Of a DNA stretch of 64,000 bases, positions 13,555 to 20,837 are shown piece by piece. The stretch comes from E44-bin89 sp034409565 (GTDB lineage: Bacteria > Chloroflexota > Dehalococcoidia > Dehalococcoidales > RBG-16-60-22). Both the position numbers and the translations under genes were made by a program. The DNA is taken from NCBI GenBank assembly GCA_034409565.1, contig DAOUMS010000017.1:1-64000 (forward strand). The letters are read 5' to 3'. The number at the start of each line of letters is the position of its first letter. Position 1 is the stretch's first letter. The notes under the pieces are model-generated. The model was not told the DNA's origin. It ran no database searches and was given only the letters and a program-made list of their open reading frames with translations.

Positions 13555-14667
13555 TCAGTCTTTAGCATTGTTATTGTTATCGCTATCCTCACCCTCTTCC
13601 AGAAACTCGAGCAGCTTTTCGTATTCTATATTGGACGCTTCAAGCGCCCGGCGCAAAGCCGGCTTGGCCGACTCCGGAGCTCTCTGCAACGCCGCCCGCA
13701 GGGCGTCAGGATGTTTTCTGGCGTACCGGGCAAGAATTTCTCTGAGCTTGGCCCGCCTCGCAAGCATCTCATTGTCTTCTTCTGCCACCTCAACCACCGG
13801 CTCTGGAACAGCCGCCGGCGCTGGTGCCAGCATGGGCGCTTTTTCCGGCACCGGTCTGGCCGGTGCGGCCGTTATTTCCGGCTTTCCCTTCTGCGGCTCT
13901 CCAGCTCTGGCGGGTGGGGGTGTTTCAGCAGCGGCTTCCGGGGGCGGCGGGGCCATCATCACTTCCGGCTGCGGTTCCTCCGACGCCTCGGGAGCAACCA
14001 GCATCGCCGGCGCCTCCACGGCTGTTTCTGCCGGTGCGGGGACGGCTTCTGGAACCGCCGGCGGCGCGGTAAGGGCAGCCGGTACTATCTCCTCCGTACT
14101 CACCAGAACCGCCATGGCCATCAGCTGGTCATTCATGCGCCTGGTGGTCGCCTCCATATGCTCCAGCTTGCCTTTATCCGACATGCTCACTATCTCGCTG
14201 ACCCTTCTATCCACCAGTTCCGCGTAGTATTCGGCCTTGCCCAGCTTTGAAGGAATCAGCGCCATTCTTACATTCTCCGTGGCCAGTTTCACCGAGTACA
14301 GCGTCTGGTCCGGCATGCTGTTCCCGGCGGCAGCTACTGTGCCGCCGCTGGCCATGAGCAGCACCAGAACGGCAACCACCACCGTTGCCCAGCGCGGCTG
14401 CCAGGCAAACAGCGAGAACCGGCGCTGTTTCCTCTCCTCGATATCCCTGAGCTCGGTGAGTATCTGGTACCTAGCCCTCTCCCGGAATTCGGGACGGGGT
14501 GCAATCTCCAGCGTCTCCTTGGCAGCCAATGCCGTCTGCAGCAGTGGCTTGAGCTCGGCGGCATGCTCCGGAAAGCTGGCCAGACACTGCTCTATGGTCT
14601 CGCCACCGGCCAGGACTCTCTCCAGGCACTCTTCAAATATATTGGCCAACTCTTTATCGCTCTTCAT
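13555..14667 (-). CDS. DUF5667 membrane protein, probable anti-sigma partner
   Basis: The start is ATG 14667 (MKSDKELANIFEECLERV), four bases after the sigma factor stop. The product has 370 residues. An N-terminal cytoplasmic region ends with a single membrane segment at about residues 89-108 (ATVVVAVLVLLMASGG). This is followed by PDQTLYSVKLATENVRMAL, the start of a DUF5667 domain. A long Ala/Pro/Glu-rich low-complexity linker then leads to a C-terminal helical segment with two R/K-rich helices. The gene order (ECF sigma, then a single-span protein with a cytoplasmic N-terminus) is how anti-sigma factors are arranged, so I infer that role. No zinc-binding HxxxCxxC motif is visible. Confidence 0.75.
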   Translation of the reverse strand: MKSDKELANIFEECLERVLAGGETIEQCLASFPEHAAELKPLLQTALAAKETLEIAPRPEFRERARYQILTELRDIEERKQRRFSLFAWQPRWATVVVAVLVLLMASGGTVAAAGNSMPDQTLYSVKLATENVRMALIPSKLGKAEYYAELVDRRVSEIVSMSDKGKLEHMEATTRRMNDQLMAMAVLVSTEEIVPAALTAPPAVPEAVPAPAETAVEAPAMLVAPEASEEPQPEVMMAPPPPEAAAETPPPARAGEPQKGKPEITAAPARPVPEKAPMLAPAPAAVPEPVVEVAEEDNEMLARRAKLREILARYARKHPDALRAALQRAPESAKPALRRALEASNIEYEKLLEFLEEGEDSDNNNNAKD

Positions 14668-14671
14668 GGCT

Positions 14672-15208
14672 TTAACCTGTAGCCAGCATTCTGCGCAGAG
14701 ATACCACGGCACTGTGCTGCAACGCTTTTATGGCCCCCTCGCTTTTACCCATCAATCTGGCTACCTGCGCCACTGACAGACCACCGGCAAAGCGGAGCGA
14801 AACCACTTCCCGCTGCAGACCGGTCAGTTGTTTGGTGGCCGCAACCAGATTTTCAATATCCATCTTCCTTTCTGCCTCGGAACTGGGATTGTTGTTACTG
14901 CTGCCGATAAACGTCTCCTCAAGCGGGACTGTGGGCCGTTTCGATTTCTTTCGCCAGTGGTCAACCACCTGGTTGTGAGCGATGCGAAACAGCCAGGAAG
15001 AGAACGGGCTTCCCCTTGGCCTGTAGCCGGAGATAGATTTGAACGCCTTCAGAAAGACCTGCTGTGTCATGTCCTCTGCCTCGGTCCTATCTCCTATTTT
15101 GAGAACTATATATCGATAAATCTTATCGAAGTTCTCCTCATATAATTGTGTTAAAGCTGCCTCGTCATGCTCTTTCGCTCGCTGGACAAGGCTCTCTTCA
15201 TCTTGCAC
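14672..15208 (-). CDS. ECF-type RNA polymerase sigma factor
   Basis: The 178-residue protein has region 2 (LTQLYEENFDKIYRYIVLKIGDRTEAEDMTQQVF through FSSWLFRIAHNQVVDHWR) and region 4 (LTGLQREVVSLRFAGGLSVAQVARLMGKSEGAIKALQHSAVVSLRR), with a short linker and no region 1 or 3. This is the ECF (group 4) architecture. It would direct polymerase to a small regulon. The gene is followed at once by the DUF5667 membrane protein, probably its regulator. It is divergent from rimI across 198 bases, which include the palindrome GGGGT-T-ACCCC (15268-15278). The target promoters cannot be inferred. Confidence 0.93.
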   Translation of the reverse strand: MQDEESLVQRAKEHDEAALTQLYEENFDKIYRYIVLKIGDRTEAEDMTQQVFLKAFKSISGYRPRGSPFSSWLFRIAHNQVVDHWRKKSKRPTVPLEETFIGSSNNNPSSEAERKMDIENLVAATKQLTGLQREVVSLRFAGGLSVAQVARLMGKSEGAIKALQHSAVVSLRRMLATG

Positions 15209-15406
15209 CTGACAACTCCATACAGCCAGCCACTCGTTTCAGGGTACCTCGTTTTTGATGCCATATGGGGTTACCCCGTGCATATAGTATAACGAATGAG
15301 TGTGTAAAAAGATAGCAAAGATGCCTGTGAACTGCGCTGTGGCGAGACGCCTAAATATGCTAAAATCATACGTAACTGTATCTTTGCTCGTTATGGAGGC
15401 AAGGCC

Positions 15407-16075
15407 TTGGCGTACTACGTGCGCTACATGTGCAAAGAGGATATACACCAGGTCAATGAGATTGACCGCGAAGCGTTCCCCACGCAGTGGCCGCCGCCCG
15501 ACTACCGCCACGAACTGCGGAACCCGCTGGCCCACCTCATCGTCGTCTGTGATGACAGCCGCAAGGCTGAAGCGCCGGAAACAGAGACCTCCGGGGAAAA
15601 TGCCTCCGGACTGATGCCCAGAATAAAACGGTGGTGGCGGCGGAATCGATTCTCCGGCAACGAATCCCCTGAATCAGGCGGTCAGCGTGTCATCGGCTTT
15701 GCCAGCATGTGGTTGATGGCCGATGAGGCCCATATCACCAACATCGCCGTGCGCCAGAGTTACCAGCGGCAGGGTATCGGCGAGTTACTGCTCATGTCAA
15801 CCATCGACCTCACCGCCGAACTCAGGGCCAATATCGTCACTCTGGAAGTGCGCGTCTCCAACCTGCCGGCACAGAGCCTTTATCACAAGTGGGGCTTTGT
15901 GCAGGTGGGGGTGCGCCGTGGCTACTACACGGACAATCGCGAAGACGCCATCTTGATGTCCACCGAGAGCATCACCTCCGCCCCGTTCCAGACACAGCTC
16001 CAAGAACTGAAACACGCCCACGCCCAGAAATACGGCGAGAGTATTAAGCCCCTCGACAGTACCGCTGCCAGATAA
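15407..16075 (+). CDS. rimI: GNAT acetyltransferase, RimI-like, with an inserted loop
   Basis: The start is TTG 15407, with GGAGG eight bases ahead; no ATG fits. The product has 222 residues, longer than RimI (about 150). The core fits ribosomal-protein-alanine N-acetyltransferase: R.M...D...V..ID..AFPTQW at the start, ITNIAVRQSYQRQGIG for acetyl-CoA binding, and LEVRVSN.PAQSLYHKWGF. Between strands 2 and 3 (about residues 48-92) lies a charged insert with KRWWRRNR, absent from typical RimI. The protein also has a C-terminal extension of about 35 residues. RimI acetylates S18 or acts in the TsaB/TsaD neighbourhood; neither partner is adjacent. The exact substrate is uncertain. Confidence 0.75.
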   Translation: MAYYVRYMCKEDIHQVNEIDREAFPTQWPPPDYRHELRNPLAHLIVVCDDSRKAEAPETETSGENASGLMPRIKRWWRRNRFSGNESPESGGQRVIGFASMWLMADEAHITNIAVRQSYQRQGIGELLLMSTIDLTAELRANIVTLEVRVSNLPAQSLYHKWGFVQVGVRRGYYTDNREDAILMSTESITSAPFQTQLQELKHAHAQKYGESIKPLDSTAAR

Positions 16076-16126
16076 ATCGGGCAGAAATAAGCAGTTTCAA
16101 GCCGTAATTTTATACCCATCAGTGCT

Positions 16127-16155
16127 TTGACCGTTGACAGACGGCGTGATAGAAT
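16127..16155 (+). promoter_or_regulatory. Promoter for yebC-ruvC-ruvA
   Basis: TTGACC (16127-16132), 17-base spacer, TAGAAT (16150-16155). It lies 44 bases upstream of the yebC ATG, which has the strong site GAGGAGG. Confidence 0.65.
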
Positions 16156-16199
16156 TAAGACACAAAGGGCTGGCCTCGCAGCCGAGGAGGTTTAAAGCG

Positions 16200-16961
16200 A
16201 TGTCAGGTCATTCAAAGTGGCATTCCATCAGGCACCAGAAGGGCGTTGCCGATGCCCGTCGTGGTCAGCTGTTCACCAAGTTGACCCGTGAGATTATCGT
16301 TGCTGTGCGTGAGGGCGGCAGCAATCCGGACGCTAACTTCCGCCTGCGACTTGCCGTCCAGAAGGCCCGCGATAGCAACATGCCCATGGATAACATCGAG
16401 CGGTCCATCAAGAAGGGCAGCGGTGAGCTGGGAGGCATGACTCTGTCCGAACTGGTTCTGGAAGGCTACGGGCCGAGCGGCACCGCTATCCTCGTGGAGG
16501 CGCTCAGCGACAACCGCAACCGGACGATACAGGACGTGCGGAGCACTTTTTCCCGGCACGGTGGCAGCCTCGGTGAGAGCGGCTGCGTGTCCTGGATTTT
16601 TGACGCCAGAGGACTGCTCACGGTCAAGACGGATGGTATTGACGCCGACGACCTGGCACTGAACGCCATTGATGCCGGCGCCGATGACGTGAAGGTAGAG
16701 AGCGGCTACATGGAAATCTACACCATGCCGGAAGACCTTGAGACGGTCAGGTCGGCGCTGGAAGCGAAGAACATTCCCATTGCCTCGGCGGAACTGTTCC
16801 AGGTGCCCAAGACGATGGTCCAGCTTGATGACAAGGCCGCTATGCAGACCATGAAGCTGCTGGAAAAGCTGGAGGAACTGGACGAGGTGCAGCGCGTGTC
16901 CAGCAATGCCGACTTCCCCGATGCGGTTCTGGAGCAGTACCAGTTGCAGGCTTCCGGTTGA
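16200..16961 (+). CDS. yebC: YebC/PmpR family protein (TACO1-like)
   Basis: The start is ATG 16200 (MSGHSKWHSIRHQKG), eight bases after GAGGAGG; a longer frame upstream lacks support. The product has 253 residues and the three-domain YebC form, with FTKLTREI.VA.REGG..P..N..LR.A...A...NMP.DNI.R.IKKG and the acidic C-terminus. The family was described as transcription factors and more recently as ribosome-associated factors that help at difficult sequences. Either role is family knowledge, not visible here. It sits 12 bases upstream of ruvC, the order seen in many bacteria. Confidence 0.95.
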   Translation: MSGHSKWHSIRHQKGVADARRGQLFTKLTREIIVAVREGGSNPDANFRLRLAVQKARDSNMPMDNIERSIKKGSGELGGMTLSELVLEGYGPSGTAILVEALSDNRNRTIQDVRSTFSRHGGSLGESGCVSWIFDARGLLTVKTDGIDADDLALNAIDAGADDVKVESGYMEIYTMPEDLETVRSALEAKNIPIASAELFQVPKTMVQLDDKAAMQTMKLLEKLEELDEVQRVSSNADFPDAVLEQYQLQASG

Positions 16962-16973
16962 TGGTGGTACATA

Positions 16974-17480
16974 ATGAGAGTTTTAGGTATTGACCCGGGC
17001 ACGGTCAACATGGGCTACGGGGTGGTGGAGAGCAACAATGATAACCTGGCTATGATTGACTGCGGCGCACTGGTAGCTTCGGAGCGCTCCCCTATCGGGG
17101 AGCGTTTGTGTTACCTCTACCGCGAGCTTCTGTGCCTCATGGAGAACTACCAGCCGGATATGGTCGCCGTGGAGCAGCCCTTCGTGGCCAGCAACGCCCG
17201 CTCGGCGCTGGCCATCGGCCGGGCCCAAGCCATTGCCCTCCTCGCCGCCGCCACCCAGGGTATCCCCACTCAAGAGTACACCCCCGCCCAGGTCAAGCAG
17301 AGCGTGGCCAACTATGGCGCCAGCAGCAAGGCGCAGGTGCAGGAGATGGTCCGACTCCAGCTTGATTTGAAAGAGATTCCCCAGCCCGATGACGCCGCCG
17401 ATGCCCTGGCGGTGGCCATCTGTCATTTACGCGAGATGCATATCAGCGAGCTGCTCGCCAGGCAGGGGGAGAAGCAATGA
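16974..17480 (+). CDS. ruvC: Crossover junction endodeoxyribonuclease RuvC
   Basis: RuvC is the nuclease that cuts Holliday junctions. The 168 residues carry all four catalytic acids of the RNase H-like fold: D7 (GIDPGT), E67 (VAVEQPF), D140 and D143 (PDDAADALAVA). The length is normal. Its stop overlaps the ruvA start by ATGA, so the two are coupled. Confidence 0.97.
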   Translation: MRVLGIDPGTVNMGYGVVESNNDNLAMIDCGALVASERSPIGERLCYLYRELLCLMENYQPDMVAVEQPFVASNARSALAIGRAQAIALLAAATQGIPTQEYTPAQVKQSVANYGASSKAQVQEMVRLQLDLKEIPQPDDAADALAVAICHLREMHISELLARQGEKQ

Positions 17481-18058
17481 TATCCAGTTTACACGGCAAG
17501 GTGGAAGCGCTGGGCAGCGACTGGGCCGTCATCAACGTGAACGGCGTTGGCTTCCAGGTCTTTATGCCCACCTCCACCCTGAGCGCTATTGCCGCGGTCG
17601 GCAAAGAGGCACAGCTTTACACCCACCTCCACCTCCGCGAGGACAACGCCGCCCTTTACGGCTTTGCCACCCCCGAGGAGCTGGCGCTTTTCCAGACCCT
17701 CATCGGCGTTACCGGCCTCGGCCCCCGCCTGGCGCTGGCCATGCTCTCGGGGCTGAGCGTGGAGCAACTGGTGACCGCCATCGCCACCGGCAGCATTGAT
17801 TTGCTCACCGTGATTCCCGGCATCGGCAAGAAGGTGGCCAACCGCATTGTCCTCGAATTGAAGGAGAAGATAGGCGCCGGCTGGATAACCACCCCCGCCA
17901 CCCAGCTTGCCCAAGAAAATACCGATGTTCTGGCTGCCCTCACCGCCCTGGGCTACTCCGCCCCCGAGGCCGCCAAGGCTGTGGCTACCCTGCCCCCCGC
18001 CTCCGATTTGTCTCTGGAAGAGAAAATCAAGCTGGCACTGCAGTATTTTGGGCAATAA
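17477..18058 (+). CDS. ruvA: Holliday junction DNA helicase subunit RuvA
   Basis: The 193 residues have the N-terminal OB fold (MISSLHGKVEALGSDWAVI), tandem helix-hairpin-helix motifs (LIGVTGLGPRLALAML and LTVIPGIGKKVANRIVLELKEK), and a C-terminal domain that binds RuvB. RuvA tetramers hold the four-way junction while RuvB pumps DNA. It is co-translated with ruvC. ruvB is not here but after rpoC, so the complex is encoded at two loci in the window. Confidence 0.97.
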   Translation: MISSLHGKVEALGSDWAVINVNGVGFQVFMPTSTLSAIAAVGKEAQLYTHLHLREDNAALYGFATPEELALFQTLIGVTGLGPRLALAMLSGLSVEQLVTAIATGSIDLLTVIPGIGKKVANRIVLELKEKIGAGWITTPATQLAQENTDVLAALTALGYSAPEAAKAVATLPPASDLSLEEKIKLALQYFGQ

Positions 18059-18060
18059 AC

Positions 18061-18552
18061 ATGCTCACCATAAGGAAAGCAACCCTAACGGACCTGGACG
18101 CCATCACCGAAATCTATAACGCGGCCATTCTGACCACGGTGGCCTCGTTTGATACCGAGCCCAAGACCGAGGCCGAACAGAAAAGGTGGTTCCGCCATCA
18201 CGGCAGCAGATACCCGATACTGGTCACCGAAGAGGACAACCTCATTGTCGGCTGGGCTTCCCTCAGCCAGTGGTCGGACCGCGGTGCCTATTCTGAAACC
18301 GTCGAGGCCTCACTCTATGTCAGGGACGGCTATCAGGGTCGGGGCATCGGGCGCAAGCTCTCGGAAGCCATAATCAAGGCCGGCAGGGAAGCCGGCTTTC
18401 ACACCCTGATTGGCCGCATCGTGGACGGCAACGATGCCAGCCTGCACCTCGCCGGGTCAGTCGGCTACCGGCACATCGGCGTCATGAAAGAATGCGGCTG
18501 GAAATTCGGCCGCCGCCTGGACATCCACCTGGTGCAGTATATTTACGAGTGA
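18061..18552 (+). CDS. GNAT acetyltransferase, phosphinothricin/methionine sulfone acetyltransferase-like
   Basis: The 163-residue protein matches the Pat/MddA subgroup of GNAT enzymes: I R.AT..D...I..IYN.AI..T.ASFDTEP, then QWSDRGAYSETVEASLYV, the acetyl-CoA loop GYQGRGIGRKL, and ending in C-terminal LVQYIYE. These enzymes acetylate small amino-acid analogues such as phosphinothricin or methionine sulfone; a natural detoxifying or metabolic role is likely. The ATG is three bases after the ruvA stop, so it is probably the last gene of the yebC-ruvCA transcript. Confidence 0.85.
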   Translation: MLTIRKATLTDLDAITEIYNAAILTTVASFDTEPKTEAEQKRWFRHHGSRYPILVTEEDNLIVGWASLSQWSDRGAYSETVEASLYVRDGYQGRGIGRKLSEAIIKAGREAGFHTLIGRIVDGNDASLHLAGSVGYRHIGVMKECGWKFGRRLDIHLVQYIYE

Positions 18553-18607
18553 AGGGTATAACAATCTTTAGAGGGGAGTAGAAAACTACATATAGTGAGG
18601 TAGCACT

Positions 18608-19441
18608 ATGAAGTTTTGCTACCTAGACGAGAGTGGAACTGGCGAAGATCTATTTTCGGTTATGGCAGGAATAATTGTAGATGCCTACCGTAGCCGCATA
18701 ACCAGAAAAGACTGGACAGACCTACTCTCATTACTATCAGATATTTTAGGAAAACCACTTTCAGAGATACATACTTCCGACTTCTATACAGGTAACGGCA
18801 AATGGCATGATATACCAGGTGAAAAAAGAGCCAGAATAATTGATTCGATATTTATTTGGCTGAATAATCGTAACCACAAGATTGTATACTCTATTGTCAA
18901 TAAAGAAAAGTTTAGATTTGAATTCCACGAAGAACCTTATGCTGAAAAAATAGGTTCATCTTGTTGGCGTTTTATGGCTTTTCATACGTGTCTCTCCATC
19001 CAGAAGTATGCAAATTCATCCAGCGAAAAAAATAAATGGCAAACAATTATGATTTTTGATAAAGAAGACACAGAAGAAGATGAATTCATTAAACTAATAA
19101 GAAATCCCCCAGAGTGGTCAGATACCTATTATAATTTTAATGAAGCGGAAGATACAGAAAGGTTTAATCAGATAATAGATGTACCTTTCTTTGTAGATTC
19201 CAAGCACGTTGGACTGGTTCAAGTGGCTGATTTTGTTAGTTTTTTCTTACGCAGATATATTGAAATCCAAATGGGTCTTCCATCTAACTACCCTAAAGAA
19301 CCTAACCTAATAAACAAGTGGGGTAATACTATTATAAAACAGTCTATCCCACGAAGATTTATATATCCAGCAAAAGGTCGATGCGAATGTGCCAGTCTAT
19401 TTTATCGGTATGCGCCAGACTGTTTAGAGGAAATATTATAA
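18608..19441 (+). CDS. DUF3800 family protein, AT-rich
   Basis: The product has 277 residues, beginning MKFCYLDESG, the acidic D-E-S-G start typical of DUF3800. Later there are SKHVGLVQVADFVSFFLRRYIE and a final RCECASLFY segment, also typical. The fold is predicted to be RNase H-like, with D7 and E8 as possible metal ligands, but the activity is not established. DUF3800 genes are scattered and often found near defence or mobile genes. Base composition is far more AT-rich than the neighbours on both sides, it has its own site (GTGAGGT before the ATG) and its own terminator, which point to horizontal transfer. No partner gene is adjacent. Confidence 0.85.
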   Translation: MKFCYLDESGTGEDLFSVMAGIIVDAYRSRITRKDWTDLLSLLSDILGKPLSEIHTSDFYTGNGKWHDIPGEKRARIIDSIFIWLNNRNHKIVYSIVNKEKFRFEFHEEPYAEKIGSSCWRFMAFHTCLSIQKYANSSSEKNKWQTIMIFDKEDTEEDEFIKLIRNPPEWSDTYYNFNEAEDTERFNQIIDVPFFVDSKHVGLVQVADFVSFFLRRYIEIQMGLPSNYPKEPNLINKWGNTIIKQSIPRRFIYPAKGRCECASLFYRYAPDCLEEIL

Positions 19442-19471
19442 TCGGGAAGATTAGATTTATTTTGAGTACCA

Positions 19472-19497
19472 AGAGAGGCCTCGCCTCTCTTTTTTTA
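19472..19497 (+). terminator. Terminator of the DUF3800 gene
   Basis: AGAGAGGC, CTC, GCCTCTCT followed by a run of seven to eight T. A strong intrinsic terminator. Confidence 0.88.
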
Positions 19498-19501
19498 TTC
19501 C

Positions 19502-19556
19502 TCCCCCTCTCCTTTGTTTGCAGGAGAGGGGGACACAGGGGGTGAGGTAGCCCCCT
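19502..19556. repeat. Paired GC-rich hairpins, REP-like intergenic element
   Basis: TCCCCCTCTCCT (19502-19513) and AGGAGAGGGGGA (19522-19533) form a perfect 12-pair inverted repeat with an eight-base loop. A second one, GGGGG.....CCCCC, follows at 19538-19556. There is no T-run. The arrangement is like dispersed intergenic palindromic repeats; copies elsewhere in the genome are expected but not visible in this window. Confidence 0.5.
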
Positions 19557-19651
19557 CTCTAACCTCCCAGTACTAATTTCCCAGATAACGCCCTAACCAG
19601 ACGGCATATAGAACGTTATATAATATGAATGTAACTTACCAGGAGGTCAAA

Positions 19652-20722
19652 ATGCTAAAAGTAAAATTGATTGCCGGGGTCATGCTGCTCAGCATGGTTG
19701 CTTTTCTTTTTGCAGCCTGTGTCCCCACACCCAAACTCACGCCGGCACCATCGCCTGCCCCAGCCCCATCTCCGGCACCGTCGCCAGTGCCAGTACCAGC
19801 GCCAACACCTGTGCCTGTGCCAACGCCAGCACCGGAATCTCAGCTCGCTTCGGGCACCGTTGACGTGTACGTGACCGATGCCCCGCCTGACAAGGAGATA
19901 GCCGCCGTCTGGGTCACCGTTCCCAGCCTGGAAATTCACCTCGCCAAAGCGGAAATGGAACAGTCGGGAAGCGGTAACCAGAGCCAGAAGCAGGAAGAGG
20001 GAGATGGTGGCAAGTGGATTTCAATCAACATCACGGATGATATGTCCACCTTTGACCTGCTCGAGGTGGAAGGGATTGAGGAGTTCTTCGGCTCCAGTGA
20101 GGTGGCCGCCGGTAAATACACGCAGCTAAGGCTGATAGTTGACAGGGCCGAGGTAATCACGGCCGACAATGTTACCCATGAAGCCACTGTCCCCAGCAAG
20201 GAAGTGAAAATTGTGCGCCCGTTCAACGTCAACGGCGGAGAAACCACATCCCTCCTGCTCGACTTTGACGCCGAACACTCGGTGGTCGCCACCGGTTCCG
20301 GGAAATTCCAGATAAAACCGGTGGTGAAGCTGTCCATTACTCAGGGTAAAGATGAGGACAAAGACAAAGACGAAGAAATAGAAGTAGAAATCGAAGTATC
20401 CTGCGATGAATTCAGCAGCGAAAACCACACCAGCCGCGAAGCCGAACTGTCCGTCGGCGACCTGCTGAAGGTAACCCTCTGCTCCAACCAGACCGCCGAA
20501 TTCGAGTGGTCGACGGCGAACATCAGCGACACCGTCGTCCTGGAGCAGGTCAGCCATGAATATATCCCCCCGCAGGGCAACCAGTCCCAGACTGGCGCAG
20601 CCGGCCGGGAGGTATGGGTCTTCCAGGCACTGGAGGCAGGCACCGCCACGGTTTACATGGAGTACAGCCGTCCCGGGGAAGAGGCGGTCTGGACGTTTGA
20701 GCTGACCGTCAGCGTCGAATAA
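19652..20722 (+). CDS. DUF4382 plus chagasin-like (I42) domain lipoprotein
   Basis: The start is ATG 19652, preceded by AGGAGGTC. The product has 356 residues. A lipobox FAAC (Cys23) is followed by a Pro-rich linker (TPAPSPAPAP...) to about residue 65. Next comes a DUF4382 domain, starting GTVDVYVTDAPPDKEIAAVWVTV and including IEEFFGSSEVAAGKYTQLRL. A highly charged KDEDKDKDEE spacer separates it from the last 110 residues. These read VGDLLKVTLCSNQTAEFEWS...GREVWVFQALEAGTATVYMEYSRPGE, close to inhibitor I42 (chagasin) proteins that block cysteine proteases. It is probably attached to the outer face of the membrane. Inhibition is inferred from fold only. Confidence 0.8.
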   Translation: MLKVKLIAGVMLLSMVAFLFAACVPTPKLTPAPSPAPAPSPAPSPVPVPAPTPVPVPTPAPESQLASGTVDVYVTDAPPDKEIAAVWVTVPSLEIHLAKAEMEQSGSGNQSQKQEEGDGGKWISINITDDMSTFDLLEVEGIEEFFGSSEVAAGKYTQLRLIVDRAEVITADNVTHEATVPSKEVKIVRPFNVNGGETTSLLLDFDAEHSVVATGSGKFQIKPVVKLSITQGKDEDKDKDEEIEVEIEVSCDEFSSENHTSREAELSVGDLLKVTLCSNQTAEFEWSTANISDTVVLEQVSHEYIPPQGNQSQTGAAGREVWVFQALEAGTATVYMEYSRPGEEAVWTFELTVSVE

Positions 20723-20742
20723 CGATTAGTGCCAACAGACTT

Positions 20743-20783
20743 AAGGGGGTGGGGCGCTGAGATGCCCCACCCCCCTTCTTTTT
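20743..20783 (+). terminator. Terminator of the DUF4382 lipoprotein gene
   Basis: AAGGGGGTGGGGC and GCCCCACCCCCCTT form a stem of about 13 pairs with an eight-base loop, followed by CTTTTTG. Confidence 0.85.
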
Positions 20784-20799
20784 GCCCGGTTTCTGCCTC

Positions 20800-20828
20800 T
20801 TTAACATATCCATAAAAACACTTATAAT
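20800..20828 (+). promoter_or_regulatory. Promoter of the Vps62/GH lipoprotein gene, leaderless-type
   Basis: TTTAAC (20800-20805), a 17-base spacer and consensus TATAAT (20823-20828). The ATG at 20838 is nine bases later, with no Shine-Dalgarno site. Confidence 0.65.
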
Positions 20829-20837
20829 ACTCTCAAT

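Noticed and set aside
15240..15300. Minus-strand TATACT as a promoter for the ECF sigma gene
   Set aside because: No -35 of either sigma70 or ECF kind at a usable spacing, so I did not call it.
18608..19441. DUF3800 gene considered as a transposase
   Set aside because: No terminal inverted repeats, no target duplications and no DDE spacing; the start and end match DUF3800.
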